A stretch of DNA of 64,000 nucleotides from Caenimonas sedimenti (GCF_007833165.1 NZ_VOBQ01000005.1:62001-126000); one strand, 5' to 3'. Shown: positions 53,762 to 62,428, counted from the stretch's first letter. Made by a program: numbers and translations. The notes: generated from the sequence alone by a model not told the origin.

Positions 53762-56700
53762 ATGATCGGAACGGCTGACGCAAAGATTGTCCTCTCTGGG
53801 GAGGATCGGACCGGCGCAATGTGGGCGTCCGCCAAGCGAAACATTGCCGGGGCGCAGCAGCAGGTTGCAGGCCTGCAGGAGTCCGTCACTGCTGCCGGTG
53901 CGCGATTCGGCACTCTAGGCGTTGCCATTGCCGCGGCGTTCACCGGACAAAGCCTCAAGGGCGCTATCGACACCGCCGACCAGCTCGACGACCTGGCGGA
54001 GAAAAGCGGAATTGCGGTCAAGGAACTGAGTGCGCTGCGCTACGCGGGCGAGGTCGTCGGTACGCCACTGGGCGCGATCGCGACGGGCGTGAAGAAGCTG
54101 GCCGTCAACATGTCGGAGGCGGCCGGCGGCGCGAAAGAGCAGTCGGCTGTCTTCAAGGCTCTGAACATCAACATCCGCGAGCTGGATGGTTCGCTCAAGG
54201 GCAGCGACAAGGTGCTGACCGAGCTGGCCGACAAGTTCGCCGGCTTCCGAGCCGGACCCGAGAAGGCGGCGCTCGCCATCAAAATCTTCGGCAAGGCCGG
54301 CGAGGACCTGATTCCTTTGCTCAACCAGGGTAGTGCTGGATTGCGCAAACTCCGCACAGAGGCCGAGACGCTGGGGCTGGTTATAGGTGAAGACGTGGCG
54401 AAGGCGTCCGCCAGGTTCAATGACAACCTGAAGCGCCTGGACCTGATTTCTGAGGGCGCCAAGCTTTCCATTGTCAACAACCTGCTTGGCCCGCTGAACA
54501 AGCTGGCTGAGACATTCATCAGCAGCCGCAAAGAGGGCGACAACTTCGTCGTCATGCTGGGGCGGTTGGTCAATGAGGCTAATCGGCTCGGTATCAGCGG
54601 CAACCCGGCTGGGATTCTGGCCTCGCAGGTCGGCAAGTTCGCCGGCGTCGGGGAGTCCAACGCGTTCACTCGCGAGCGGGAGAACATCGCGCGGCTCGAG
54701 AAGCAGCTCGCGAAGTTGGTTGGCGCCGGCTCCGGCGGGCGCAAGGCGGCCTCTTTCGACGAGCTGGCGGCGCAGGAGCTTGCGCAAGTGCGTCGGACGA
54801 AGGTGGAGCGCGAGCTGGCTGACGCGCGCAGGCGGATCGACACGGTTTTTCTCAATGGCGCCGCCCGCGGTATGGCCGACGATCCGCGATTGCTTGGGGA
54901 GATACCCAGGGAAAGCGCGCCCATCGTCGACACTGATTCGCCAAGGAAGGCGGCTTCCGCCTACGAGTCTCTCAACGCGCAAATTCAGAAGCGGCTGGAC
55001 CTGCTCAAAGCCGAGGCCGCGGCTGGTGGAAAGTTGACAGAGGTGCAGCGATATGAATTCGAGGCGCTCGCGGGCCTCACGGAAAAGCGCAAGGACCTGA
55101 CGGCGGAGCAATACGATGCGTTGAAGGGAATGGTCACGCTGACGGCTCTGGAGATGCAGGCTGCGAAAGACCGCGAAATCCGTGCTGAGGCGGAACTCCA
55201 GAACGCCAAGATCATTGCGGATCGGTGGGAGGAAGAGAACGCAGGCATCAGAGCCTTCGGAATTCAGCTGGAAAGGGCTGACCAGCAGCGGTTGCAAGGC
55301 TTGCATGAGCGCGTGCGCGGGCTGGAGGCAGAGCAGCAGGCGGCTGAGGTCGCAGCCCGAGAGAATGTTTCACTCGCCGAGGCTGTCGAGATGGTCGCCG
55401 TCGCTCGCGCCAAGGATCGGTTGGAGCGCGAGAATCCTGGCAACGATGCTGCGAGGCAGTTGCAGAACGAGATCGAGCAGCGCGAGAAGCTGCTGCAGCT
55501 TCTGAAGACGGACCGCATCCGTCAAAGCTACGTCGAGACGCTCACCTCAATCGATGAAACGGCGCGCCGCGTCTGGACCGACGTGAGCCAGAGCGGCGTG
55601 GATGCTTTCAAGCGCATTGGCGACACGCTCAAGGCGTCGGTCTTCGACCTTCTGTACTCCATGGTCGTTCGCCCATGGGTTATTGACATCGCTGCGAATG
55701 TGATCGGTTCTCCCGCTTCGGCGGTGTCCCAGGTGCTGGGCGCGCGGGGCGGTGCTGGCATGGGCCTGGCCTCGCTCTTCGGCGGGGGCGGTGGCGGCAA
55801 TCCCTTCGGTGGCGTACCGCTCTTGCCTGGCTTCGGCGGGATTGGCGGTGGAGGCGTCTTCGGTGCGGGGCTCAACGCTGGCTTCGGCTCCATCTTTGGT
55901 GAAGCCGGCCTGATGGGCGGCCTGGACGCCGGCATCACGGCGCTCGGCGCCGGCAATATAGCCGGTGGCCTGGGGACGCTGGCAGGCGCTCTCGGTCCCA
56001 TCGCCGCCGGCATCGCCATCATCGCGACCATCGCCGAGAAGACCAAAGGCGAGACTCGCTCCGGCGGCCAATACGAATTTGACCGGCTCGTCTCCGGCCC
56101 CTCCGGTGGCGAGCTGGGCACCGCCGGCCAGCAAGCGGGCATCACCGCCGAGGCGATCAACGCCACGCTGGCCGCGCTGGGCAGCTCCGCCATCCTCGCC
56201 CGCTTCGTGACGGGCCTGGAGTCGTCGGAGCGCGGCAAGGGCTTCGCCTACGCTGGCGGCCAGTTGAGCGGTGGTGCGGTCTTCGGCCAGGGCTGGGGGC
56301 CGGGCTTTGCCGAGGGCTCGGGGTACAACAATCGCCGCGGCGACATGACTCCCGAGGAGGCGACCGCTGCCTATCAGGAGGAGCTGAAGCAAGCCACCCT
56401 GCAGGCGATCCAGGCCGCCACCGACATCCCCGAGTCCGTCGCCAAGCTGCTGCGCGACGTGGACATCGATGCGCTCGCTGGCTCGCAGGTCGACGCGCTG
56501 CTCGCGCAGGTCAACGCAATGGTGGTCTCGGTCGAGAAATTCCGCATGGCGACCCAGCTCATGCCCTTCGACCATCTGCGCGACATGAGCTTCGACCTGG
56601 CCGCGGCGCTGGGCGATGCGGCCGGCGGCATGGACCTGTTGCTGTCGAACCTGCAGACGTACTACACGAACTATTTCAGCGCCGAAGAGCAGCGTCTCCA

Positions 56701-58408
56701 GACGGCGCGGAACATCCAGCGGGTGCTGGCTGACGCGGGTGCGTCCTTCAGCGTCGAGGAAATCCTCGCCGGCACGAAGTCGCAATTCCGCCAGGTGGTC
56801 GAGGCCTTCGAGGGGCGCACCGACGAAGCCGGCGTGCGCATCTACACGGCGCTGCTCAGCGTCAATGAAGCCTTCGCCCGGCTGGTCGACACCGTTCCAG
56901 GTGCTGCGGATGCCATCCGTGATGCACAGGAAGCCTTCGAGTCGGCCTCGGCGATCAAGAGCAACTTCGGCTCGTTCGTGCGCAACTTCTACAGTGGCGA
57001 GGAGCAACGGCGCGCGGCGGCGACGGACATTCAAGGCGTGCTGTCGGCGGCCGGCGCCAACTTCACGGTCGACCAGATCCTCAACGCGACGAAAGAGCAG
57101 TTCCGCCAGGTTACCGAAGCCTTCGCCGGCCGCACCGACGACCCCGGCAAGCGGCTCTATGCGGCGCTCCTCAGTGTCAACGAGCAGTTCGCGCTGCTGG
57201 CGGACTCTGCCCCCAACGCCGCGGACGCCGTGCAGCAGGCGGCCGATGCCGCGCGCGAACGCACGCAGGGTGCACTCGACGTGCTGGAGCGCGCCGTCAG
57301 TGTTGAGCGGGCCGTGGCCGAGGCGGCGCGCCAGGCGGCGGCCGAGCGCGTCAGCGACCTGCGAGGCCTCTTCGAGCTGCTCAAGGATAGCAGCATCTCG
57401 CTCTTCGACACGGTCGAGGCGGCCAGCCGTTCGCGTGCCGGCGCCGGCCGCAGCTTCATCGATCAGGCGCTCGGCACGGCCCGCAGCACGGGCTACCTGC
57501 CCGAGTCGGACGCGCTGCAAGAGGCCATCGATGCGGCCATCAACGGCCTGGAAGGCAAGCGGTACAGCTCGCGCGCCGAGCGCGACTTCGACCGGCTGTC
57601 GCTGGCGAACCAGCTTCGGGCGCTGGAAGACATCGCGGGCCCGCAGTTGAGCGCGGCGGAGCTGCAGCTCAAGGCGTCGGAAGAGCAGGTGCGGCAGCTC
57701 GACGAAACGCTCGAATACTGGCGGCGCCAGGTGGAGTTGTCCACGGTCATCAGTGCTGGCATCAGCTCGGTGGCGGATGCGGTGCGCGCCCTGGGCGTGC
57801 TCTTGGGTGTCTCGCCCGGGTCGGGCTCGGGGTCGGGCGGCGGCGGTGCCGTGTTCGGGCCTGTCGGCAGCGGCAGCGTGGATTTCGGTCCGTTTCCTTC
57901 CAGCGGTGGTGCCGTCTTCGGCCCGGTCTCCTCCGGCCAGGCGCCAATCAAGGTTGGCTCCGCGACCATGGCCTCGATGCTCAACTCGCTGGATTGGGCG
58001 CCTGAGAACGCGACGGCTTCCACCGCGAAGGTGGCGCAGTGGATGGGCACGTTCGGTTGGACGCCCACCGATCTGGCGACGGTGTTCCCTCTCAGTGCGG
58101 CCGAAATTGCGGACCACCTGAAGCGCTATGGCTACTCCGTGCCGGGGTATGCCGGCGGCGGCTCGCACGGCGGTGGCTTGCGCCTGGTGGGCGAGCGTGG
58201 CCCGGAGCTGGAGTACACGCCGCCTTCGTACATCTTCAATGCGCAGGACACGTTCGCGATGATGCGTGGCGGTGGTGGTAATCGGGACATCTGCTCGCAA
58301 CTCGAAAAGCTGGATCGGCGACTCAACGAAGTCGTGACGAATACGGCCGAGGCGAGTGACCGGTTGCGCGATTTCACACGGCGCCCATTGCGCACGAGGG
58401 CCATGTAG
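53762..58408 (+). CDS. Phage tail tape-measure protein
   Basis: 1548 residues, the longest gene of the element. The N-terminus is typical of tape measures (AGLQESVTAAGARFGTLGVAIAAAFTGQSLKGAIDTADQLDDLAEKSG). A Gly-rich hydrophobic stretch spans ~663-766. Two tandem 105-residue repeats lie at ~963-1172 (YFSAEEQRLQ..., FYSGEEQRRA...). The C-terminus is YAGGGSHGGGLRLVGERGPELEY.... Tape measures set siphophage tail length. No tail-tube, chaperone or tip genes surround it. A 917-aa antisense open frame is a shadow. Confidence 0.88.
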   Translation: MIGTADAKIVLSGEDRTGAMWASAKRNIAGAQQQVAGLQESVTAAGARFGTLGVAIAAAFTGQSLKGAIDTADQLDDLAEKSGIAVKELSALRYAGEVVGTPLGAIATGVKKLAVNMSEAAGGAKEQSAVFKALNINIRELDGSLKGSDKVLTELADKFAGFRAGPEKAALAIKIFGKAGEDLIPLLNQGSAGLRKLRTEAETLGLVIGEDVAKASARFNDNLKRLDLISEGAKLSIVNNLLGPLNKLAETFISSRKEGDNFVVMLGRLVNEANRLGISGNPAGILASQVGKFAGVGESNAFTRERENIARLEKQLAKLVGAGSGGRKAASFDELAAQELAQVRRTKVERELADARRRIDTVFLNGAARGMADDPRLLGEIPRESAPIVDTDSPRKAASAYESLNAQIQKRLDLLKAEAAAGGKLTEVQRYEFEALAGLTEKRKDLTAEQYDALKGMVTLTALEMQAAKDREIRAEAELQNAKIIADRWEEENAGIRAFGIQLERADQQRLQGLHERVRGLEAEQQAAEVAARENVSLAEAVEMVAVARAKDRLERENPGNDAARQLQNEIEQREKLLQLLKTDRIRQSYVETLTSIDETARRVWTDVSQSGVDAFKRIGDTLKASVFDLLYSMVVRPWVIDIAANVIGSPASAVSQVLGARGGAGMGLASLFGGGGGGNPFGGVPLLPGFGGIGGGGVFGAGLNAGFGSIFGEAGLMGGLDAGITALGAGNIAGGLGTLAGALGPIAAGIAIIATIAEKTKGETRSGGQYEFDRLVSGPSGGELGTAGQQAGITAEAINATLAALGSSAILARFVTGLESSERGKGFAYAGGQLSGGAVFGQGWGPGFAEGSGYNNRRGDMTPEEATAAYQEELKQATLQAIQAATDIPESVAKLLRDVDIDALAGSQVDALLAQVNAMVVSVEKFRMATQLMPFDHLRDMSFDLAAALGDAAGGMDLLLSNLQTYYTNYFSAEEQRLQTARNIQRVLADAGASFSVEEILAGTKSQFRQVVEAFEGRTDEAGVRIYTALLSVNEAFARLVDTVPGAADAIRDAQEAFESASAIKSNFGSFVRNFYSGEEQRRAAATDIQGVLSAAGANFTVDQILNATKEQFRQVTEAFAGRTDDPGKRLYAALLSVNEQFALLADSAPNAADAVQQAADAARERTQGALDVLERAVSVERAVAEAARQAAAERVSDLRGLFELLKDSSISLFDTVEAASRSRAGAGRSFIDQALGTARSTGYLPESDALQEAIDAAINGLEGKRYSSRAERDFDRLSLANQLRALEDIAGPQLSAAELQLKASEEQVRQLDETLEYWRRQVELSTVISAGISSVADAVRALGVLLGVSPGSGSGSGGGGAVFGPVGSGSVDFGPFPSSGGAVFGPVSSGQAPIKVGSATMASMLNSLDWAPENATASTAKVAQWMGTFGWTPTDLATVFPLSAAEIADHLKRYGYSVPGYAGGGSHGGGLRLVGERGPELEYTPPSYIFNAQDTFAMMRGGGGNRDICSQLEKLDRRLNEVVTNTAEASDRLRDFTRRPLRTRAM

Positions 58409-58647
58409 TGAACGGAAGTTCTGAAATCACAGGCCTCTTGGACGACTTGTTCGCCCAGTCTGCTGCAATGTTGGCAGTGATGCAGGCGCTAATCATCACT
58501 CACCCGGACGCGCGCCGATTTGCTGAGGTCTACATGGAACAAATGGATCACGTTGGAGATTCGCTTCGAGGAAGCCCTCGCGCGGAGTTGTTCATGCGGT
58601 GGGCGCAGGGCTTCCAAGCGCTGGCCTTGGCTGCGGCTCAAAAATAA
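58408..58647 (+). CDS. Small phage-like hypothetical protein, 79 aa
   Basis: GTG 58408 overlaps the last base of the tape-measure stop (TAGTG). MNGSSEITGLLDDLFAQSAAMLAVMQALIITHPD... is helical with no signal peptide. Coupling supports it. Unknown. Confidence 0.6.
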   Translation: MNGSSEITGLLDDLFAQSAAMLAVMQALIITHPDARRFAEVYMEQMDHVGDSLRGSPRAELFMRWAQGFQALALAAAQK

Positions 58648-58688
58648 AGAGTGAGTTGTTAATGGGGTTCGGCTGTTATGGTTGGCCC

Positions 58689-59036
58689 ATGACCCCGCCC
58701 AAGGACCCTGATGAAGCCACCAGGGGCAACTATCGCTGGATACGCCTGCGCAAACATTGTGAGGTCACGGGCGACACACCGGATGCAATCCACGCGAGGC
58801 GCCGAAAGGGCTTGTGGCGTGACGGCGTGCATTGCATTGTTGGGCCCGATGGCAACTTGTACATCAATCCCGAAAAGTGGAATATGTGGGTCGAGACAGG
58901 CGCACCTGCCGCGCGGATGCTCGGCCCTCCACTATCACAACCGATATCAGCGGCTGCTTGCCAGCCGACGGTAGAGGGAGGGAAGCGAGGCAGTGGGTGT
59001 ACCGGGGCGGTGCCGCCGGAGCGGTTCAGGCGCTGA
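58689..59036 (+). CDS. Excisionase-like protein (Xis)
   Basis: 115 residues from ATG 58689; an in-frame ATG at 58662 is also possible. The winged-helix excisionase pattern is clear: RWIRLRKHCEVTGDTPDAIHARRRKGLWRDGVHCIVGPDGNLYINPEKWNMWVETG. It would bend DNA at att for excision. It lies ~11 kb from the integrase, nearer the right end. The C-terminal ~45 residues are Gly/Pro-rich and probably disordered. Confidence 0.75.
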   Translation: MTPPKDPDEATRGNYRWIRLRKHCEVTGDTPDAIHARRRKGLWRDGVHCIVGPDGNLYINPEKWNMWVETGAPAARMLGPPLSQPISAAACQPTVEGGKRGSGCTGAVPPERFRR

Positions 59037-59124
59037 GGCAGCGTCCGACGAACGATGCCAACCCTATCCTGCAGAGTCGACCTTCCAGTCGCTCCAGGCT
59101 TCGGCCATCACACAGGAGACCATC

Positions 59125-59322
59125 ATGGCAACCATGAACACCAAGCCAGCGAAGAAATCCGCCCGTGGCCGCGCCCAGGACCGCGCGAAGGTCGCTGGCG
59201 GCCAGAAGCACGAAGTCGCCTACGAGGCCAAGAAGACCGGCGCCTCGGCCTCCGAAGTGAAGCGCGCCGTGAAAACCGTTGGCAACTCGCGCAAGAAGGT
59301 CGAGCGCGCACTCGACAAGTAG
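59125..59322 (+). CDS. DUF3606-domain small protein
   Basis: 65 residues from ATG 59125, with CAGGAG upstream. A basic N-terminus (KPAKKSARGRAQDRAK) is followed by HEVAYEAKKTGASASEVKRAVKTVGNSRKKVERAL, the DUF3606 helix pair. Such proteins are small and of unknown function, common on chromosomes too. Convergent with the next gene. Confidence 0.72.
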   Translation: MATMNTKPAKKSARGRAQDRAKVAGGQKHEVAYEAKKTGASASEVKRAVKTVGNSRKKVERALDK

Positions 59323-59327
59323 CCGCC

Positions 59328-59585
59328 CTAACCCGGCCCGCCCTTGAACGGCTTGAAATCGGCCTCATGGGCGAGGTGTTGCAGGACGCTCTCCGCCCCC
59401 GCGCCGGAGCGTCGACCGGGAATCATCAGCGCGCGCTTGGCTTCGTCTGCGACTTCAACAGTGGCCTTCCACAATTCCCATAGGTTGGGGTCATGACCTG
59501 GCGCGCCAGGCAGCTTGTCGGCCACGAGTATCCAAGCCTTCCGCTCCGATTCGAGAGCTTGGGCATGCCGCTCGGCGGGGTTCAT
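59328..59585 (-). CDS. Element-encoded hypothetical protein, 85 aa
   Basis: Chosen from ATG 59583-59585 (GGAG five bases upstream); an earlier ATG at 59594 is possible. MNPAERHAQALESERKAWILVADKLPGAPGHDPNLWELWKATVEVADEAKRALM looks helical and charged. It is one of only two leftward genes in the element, divergent from the 118-aa gene. Unknown. Confidence 0.5.
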   Translation of the reverse strand: MNPAERHAQALESERKAWILVADKLPGAPGHDPNLWELWKATVEVADEAKRALMIPGRRSGAGAESVLQHLAHEADFKPFKGGPG

Positions 59586-59718
59586 CAGCTCCATTCGCCA
59601 ATTCTGCAATGTCTGGCGGAATTTGTGTTGGGCCGGATTGAAGGTCCGATTTCCAGCACACCCCGCGAGCTGGCAGCGTAAATGTCTAGCCTCCCGGAGG
59701 CTACTGGATACTTGTCCA

Positions 59719-60075
59719 GTGGGTGATCCGAGCATCCTCCCGGCCGCTGCCGAGCCAACTACGCGGCCGCCGAAGCTGCGCGTGCTGTGGACCGTCTATC
59801 GACTCCGGGCCATGGGCGAAAAGCTGCCGGCCGAGCACGTGCACCTGGCCGGCACCGGCACGCTGGAATTCTGGGCGGGCGCCGACGGCGCGATCCACGC
59901 GCGCCTGATGGACCCCAGCGGTTACCCGACGCTCGACGCGCTGGACAGAGTGCGCCTGCGGCCCTGCAAGGGCGGGCTGCTGCTGCACGGGACCACCCTG
60001 TCCGCCAAGAAGGGCGACGTCCGCGAGCTGCCGCAGGCCTGGTGGTGCGTGGTCCAGAGTGCGGCGCCTGCTTAG
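59719..60075 (+). CDS. Element-encoded hypothetical protein, 118 aa
   Basis: GTG at 59719; other starts are possible, including an ATG inside (MGEKLPAEHVH...). The core LHLAGTGTLEFWAGADGAIHARLMDPSGYPTL-like stretch and KLRVLWTVYRLRAMGEK suggest a small beta-rich fold. Its base composition matches the flanking chromosome more than the element. Unknown. Confidence 0.5.
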   Translation: MGDPSILPAAAEPTTRPPKLRVLWTVYRLRAMGEKLPAEHVHLAGTGTLEFWAGADGAIHARLMDPSGYPTLDALDRVRLRPCKGGLLLHGTTLSAKKGDVRELPQAWWCVVQSAAPA

Positions 60076-60159
60076 CCCTGCCGCTCAGTCAATTTGGGGC
60101 GGCGTTCCGGTACCTATTCGGCTACGATTCGCCGGAAAAGCGGTACAAGGGTAGCGAAG

Positions 60160-60429
60160 GTGAGACGTCAGCAGCGTATGCATTATGAAGAGGTTTCAGC
60201 CGCTGCGGAGGCGCTGGAACGTGAAGGGCAGAGTGTTTCGGTCCGCGCTCTGCGCGCTCGCATCGGCGGCTCACCCAACGACATCACCCCGCTGCTTGCG
60301 ACCTGGCGCTCTAAGGGCGGGGGCCGGCAGTCGGCTGGGCGTCGACGCCCGAAGAAGCAATCCATGCAAAGGAGCGTCTGGAGCCTCGGCGCCGCCGCAT
60401 CCGCGCGGACGCAATCGAAGCCTGTTTAG
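60160..60429 (+). CDS. KfrA-N DNA-binding domain protein, probably truncated
   Basis: 89 residues from GTG 60160, or ATG 60178. YEEVSAAAEALEREGQSVSVRALRARIGGSPNDITPLLATWRSK is the KfrA N-terminal domain, a DNA-binding module of plasmid regulators. The frame stops at ~89 aa, whereas KfrA is ~300 aa with a coiled coil. Another frame from 60315 reads on with coding-like sequence (see findings), which suggests a frameshift near the G-run at 60317-60324. Confidence 0.62.
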   Translation: MRRQQRMHYEEVSAAAEALEREGQSVSVRALRARIGGSPNDITPLLATWRSKGGGRQSAGRRRPKKQSMQRSVWSLGAAASARTQSKPV

Positions 60430-60563
60430 CGGAACGGCACACGGAACCAGACCCCATCGCAAGACTGGCTCGCGCTGAAGAGTGCTTGGCCCAGGGCCTC
60501 GCGGCCCTTCGGGTCCTAATCTCTCCGTTGCATCACGGGACTGAACACGCACATAATCCGCAC

Positions 60564-60785
60564 ATGTCCGACCTCAACAAGACGGATGATCCTTTCGATG
60601 AATGGAAAGCGGCTCACGAGGCCCTTTTGAGACAAGAGCGTCTTGTGGCCGATGCTTGGATGCTGGTACGCCGTGAGCAGGCACCGGAGCCGCAGGCGAT
60701 GCAAGATGAGCTCATGCAAATGCGAATCCGAGTCGATCAGCTTTTCAACAAGGCGATGATCTACCTTGGGTCACCACGAACATAG
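60564..60785 (+). CDS. Element-encoded hypothetical protein, 73 aa
   Basis: ATG 60564 (MSDLNKTDDPFDEWKAAHEALLRQERLVADAWMLVRRE...). It is a two-helix, charged protein, and similar composition to the 85-aa minus-strand gene at 59328 (LESERKAWILVADKL vs LRQERLVADAWMLV). The open frame extends upstream to ~60315 in the same phase. Unknown. Confidence 0.5.
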   Translation: MSDLNKTDDPFDEWKAAHEALLRQERLVADAWMLVRREQAPEPQAMQDELMQMRIRVDQLFNKAMIYLGSPRT

Positions 60786-60793
60786 CGTCGTTT

Positions 60794-61000
60794 ATGGATT
60801 CTCAGGGTGAAGTCGATAAGCCAGACGGCGACAACAAAGCCCTGGCCGCTGAACTGCGCAGAGTTCAAAACAAGCTTGTCACTTTGAGCGGCAGGATCAC
60901 CTTCATCGGCAAACGCGGAGGAGACACCCGAGCACACCGGGCCGAGGCGCAGCTTCTGCGCGCTCGCATGGAGGAACTTGTACGCCAGCTGGAAGCGTGA
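60794..61000 (+). CDS. Element-encoded hypothetical protein, 68 aa
   Basis: Begins MDSQGEVDKPDGDNKALAAELRRVQNKLVTLSGRITF; mostly a coiled-coil-like amphipathic helix (AEAQLLRARMEELVRQLEA). It starts 8 bp after the 73-aa gene, suggesting one transcript. Unknown. Confidence 0.5.
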   Translation: MDSQGEVDKPDGDNKALAAELRRVQNKLVTLSGRITFIGKRGGDTRAHRAEAQLLRARMEELVRQLEA

Positions 61001-61101
61001 CGAGAATGGCGCCCTCCTAGAGGCTCGAAGAGTAAAACCACACAGAGAATTCGCGACCTGCATCATCGCGCTTGCCGCTCCCGCCCGGCACCATTCAAGG
61101 C

Positions 61102-61323
61102 ATGAACACACACGACTGGCACACCGAAATCAAGGCGCTCCGTGCCGGCGGTTACCGCTCCCGAAACCGCGCGCAGCTACAGGCGGCTCGTGATCCGCGC
61201 TTGCACGCGTTGCGGGAGGAATACCGGGCCTCTCTCGGGCGCACAGCACCTGGGTCGACCATGTCAGCCGCCCACGCCACGCCAGGCGGCCTTGTGCAGG
61301 CTAGGCTGGCCGCATCTGCTTAG
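61102..61323 (+). CDS. Element-encoded hypothetical protein, 73 aa
   Basis: From ATG 61102 (MNTHDWHTEIKALRAGGYRSRNRAQLQAARDPRLHALREEYR...). Small, basic and Arg-rich. Its 3' end overlaps the convergent membrane-protein gene by 4 bp. Unknown. Confidence 0.4.
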   Translation: MNTHDWHTEIKALRAGGYRSRNRAQLQAARDPRLHALREEYRASLGRTAPGSTMSAAHATPGGLVQARLAASA

Positions 61324-62318
61324 GTCTTGCCTGAAGGTCGGATGACCTCCAGAAGGCGCGAGCCTGGGTCACCGACCGAGTCAGCCCCGTCCAAATAGCC
61401 GCTGGGTGAGATTGCGAAGATCGACCTCGTCGTTTCCAACAGAACGGCGTCTCGGGTAGCTTCGCTACTGCCAGCGTTTACGAACGCCTGGAACGTCTTC
61501 AAGGCGTTGGCGCGATGGTGATTCACCGCTGCCTGGTGCTTGGTCGCCTTGTAGATTCGGCCACACCAGAACGTGGCCGATAGGAGTACTACAAGGGCGA
61601 CCACTTTGGAGCTGACGAAGTGCACAACGTAGGAGCTGCTAGCGGCCGGGTCCATGGGTAGCACCGCAAAGACTATAGCGACCAAGAGCGTAATTCCAGC
61701 GAACCATGCCGTCGCTTTCAGCCAAGTGTCTGCAAGGCCATCCAAGCGGGTTGCTTCGCCTGAGAAGTCGCTTGTGAAATGACCCACCCCGACCGCTGCG
61801 GATGCTTCACGCGCTGCCTGCACGATTGTGTCGACCTCGCCTGCCTTTGCGACCGTGTCAACGCGAGCCTTGTCAAGAATGGCGCGGGCATTTTCAACGG
61901 CCTGACTCAAGTCGTTAATATTCTTTTGAATGTCGCCTTTCTGGTAAGCCAAGAAGGGAATCCAGCCTTGCACCACAACAAGCAGCGCCGTCCCTGCCTC
62001 ACGGACCCGCTCTGAAAAGGCCGCTCGTTCGCCATTGGGGTTCGCGCTCTTGGCCAAGTCAAAAGCTGCGATGGAATTCATTGCGTCCCTGACTCTGGTG
62101 AGCCGATCGATGATTTCATTCATCACTGGCTCCGGAATCAGCTCTATCGGAAGCTGCTGAAGATGGCCCGCCAGGCTTTGGATGAGATCCAACGGTGCCT
62201 CGGCATCCCTAAAGTTGATGCTGCCCCAGGCTGGATTTTCGGTCAATGAGCCCGTAGTCATCGCTCTGATCGCTTGCAATAGTCCGCGCACCTTTTCAAG
62301 TTGCTCTTTCGCTGCCAT
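61320..62318 (-). CDS. Two-TM membrane protein, candidate element cargo
   Basis: 332 residues. A long helical N-terminal half (MAAKEQLEKVRGLLQAIRAM..., coiled-coil-like ERVREAGTALLVVVQGWIPF, NINDLSQAVENARAILDKARVDT). Two transmembrane segments follow near ~205-225 (LKATAWFAGITLLVAIVFAVL) and ~238-255 (SSKVVALVVLLSATFWCG). The C-terminal cytoplasmic part is HHRANALKTFQAFVNAGSSEATRDAVLLETTRSIF. It is transcribed leftward, and its start lies 65 bp from attR, a usual place for cargo. Function unknown. Confidence 0.72.
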   Translation of the reverse strand: MAAKEQLEKVRGLLQAIRAMTTGSLTENPAWGSINFRDAEAPLDLIQSLAGHLQQLPIELIPEPVMNEIIDRLTRVRDAMNSIAAFDLAKSANPNGERAAFSERVREAGTALLVVVQGWIPFLAYQKGDIQKNINDLSQAVENARAILDKARVDTVAKAGEVDTIVQAAREASAAVGVGHFTSDFSGEATRLDGLADTWLKATAWFAGITLLVAIVFAVLPMDPAASSSYVVHFVSSKVVALVVLLSATFWCGRIYKATKHQAAVNHHRANALKTFQAFVNAGSSEATRDAVLLETTRSIFAISPSGYLDGADSVGDPGSRLLEVIRPSGKT

Positions 62319-62383
62319 ATGACCGGCCCTCCGTTTCCGTGGGCTTTAGTGTATTCTTGTGTCATGTGGAGTCTGGCTCGGGC

Positions 62384-62428
62384 CTGTTAATCCGTAGGTC
62401 CCTGGTTCGAGCCCAGGTCGAGGAGCCA
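62384..62428. other. Right attachment site (attR), tRNA-Asn 3' fragment
   Basis: Identical to 46201-46245 over 45 bp. The D-arm and 5' half of a tRNA are absent, so this is not a functional tRNA gene. Confidence 0.92.

Larger units (their letters stand above)
46201..62428. mobile_element. 16.2-kb integrative phage satellite-like element or cut-down prophage in tRNA-Asn
   Basis: The element is bounded by perfect 45-bp direct repeats (46201-46245, 62384-62428) that are the 3' part of tRNA-Asn. It contains a tyrosine integrase at the left end, DNA-binding and replication-like genes, a small terminase and a major capsid protein. It also has a tape-measure protein, an excisionase, a KfrA-N gene and a cargo membrane protein. 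No large terminase, portal, protease, tail tube, lysis gene or CI-like repressor is recognisable. Confidence 0.88.

Noticed and set aside
53544..53765. 73-codon open frame between capsid and tape-measure genes
   Set aside because: Basic, low-complexity and without a ribosome-binding site; no overlap coupling with the genes around it.
55547..58300. 917-codon open frame antisense to the tape-measure gene
   Set aside because: Same GC effect; no domain pattern, and the tape-measure reading is continuous with phage motifs.
46318..62318. Integrative conjugative element
   Set aside because: No relaxase, coupling protein or type IV secretion genes are recognised; phage structural genes are present instead.
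62384..62428. A second tRNA-Asn gene
   Set aside because: Only the 3' 45 bases are present, with no D-arm or 5' acceptor strand; it is the att repeat.
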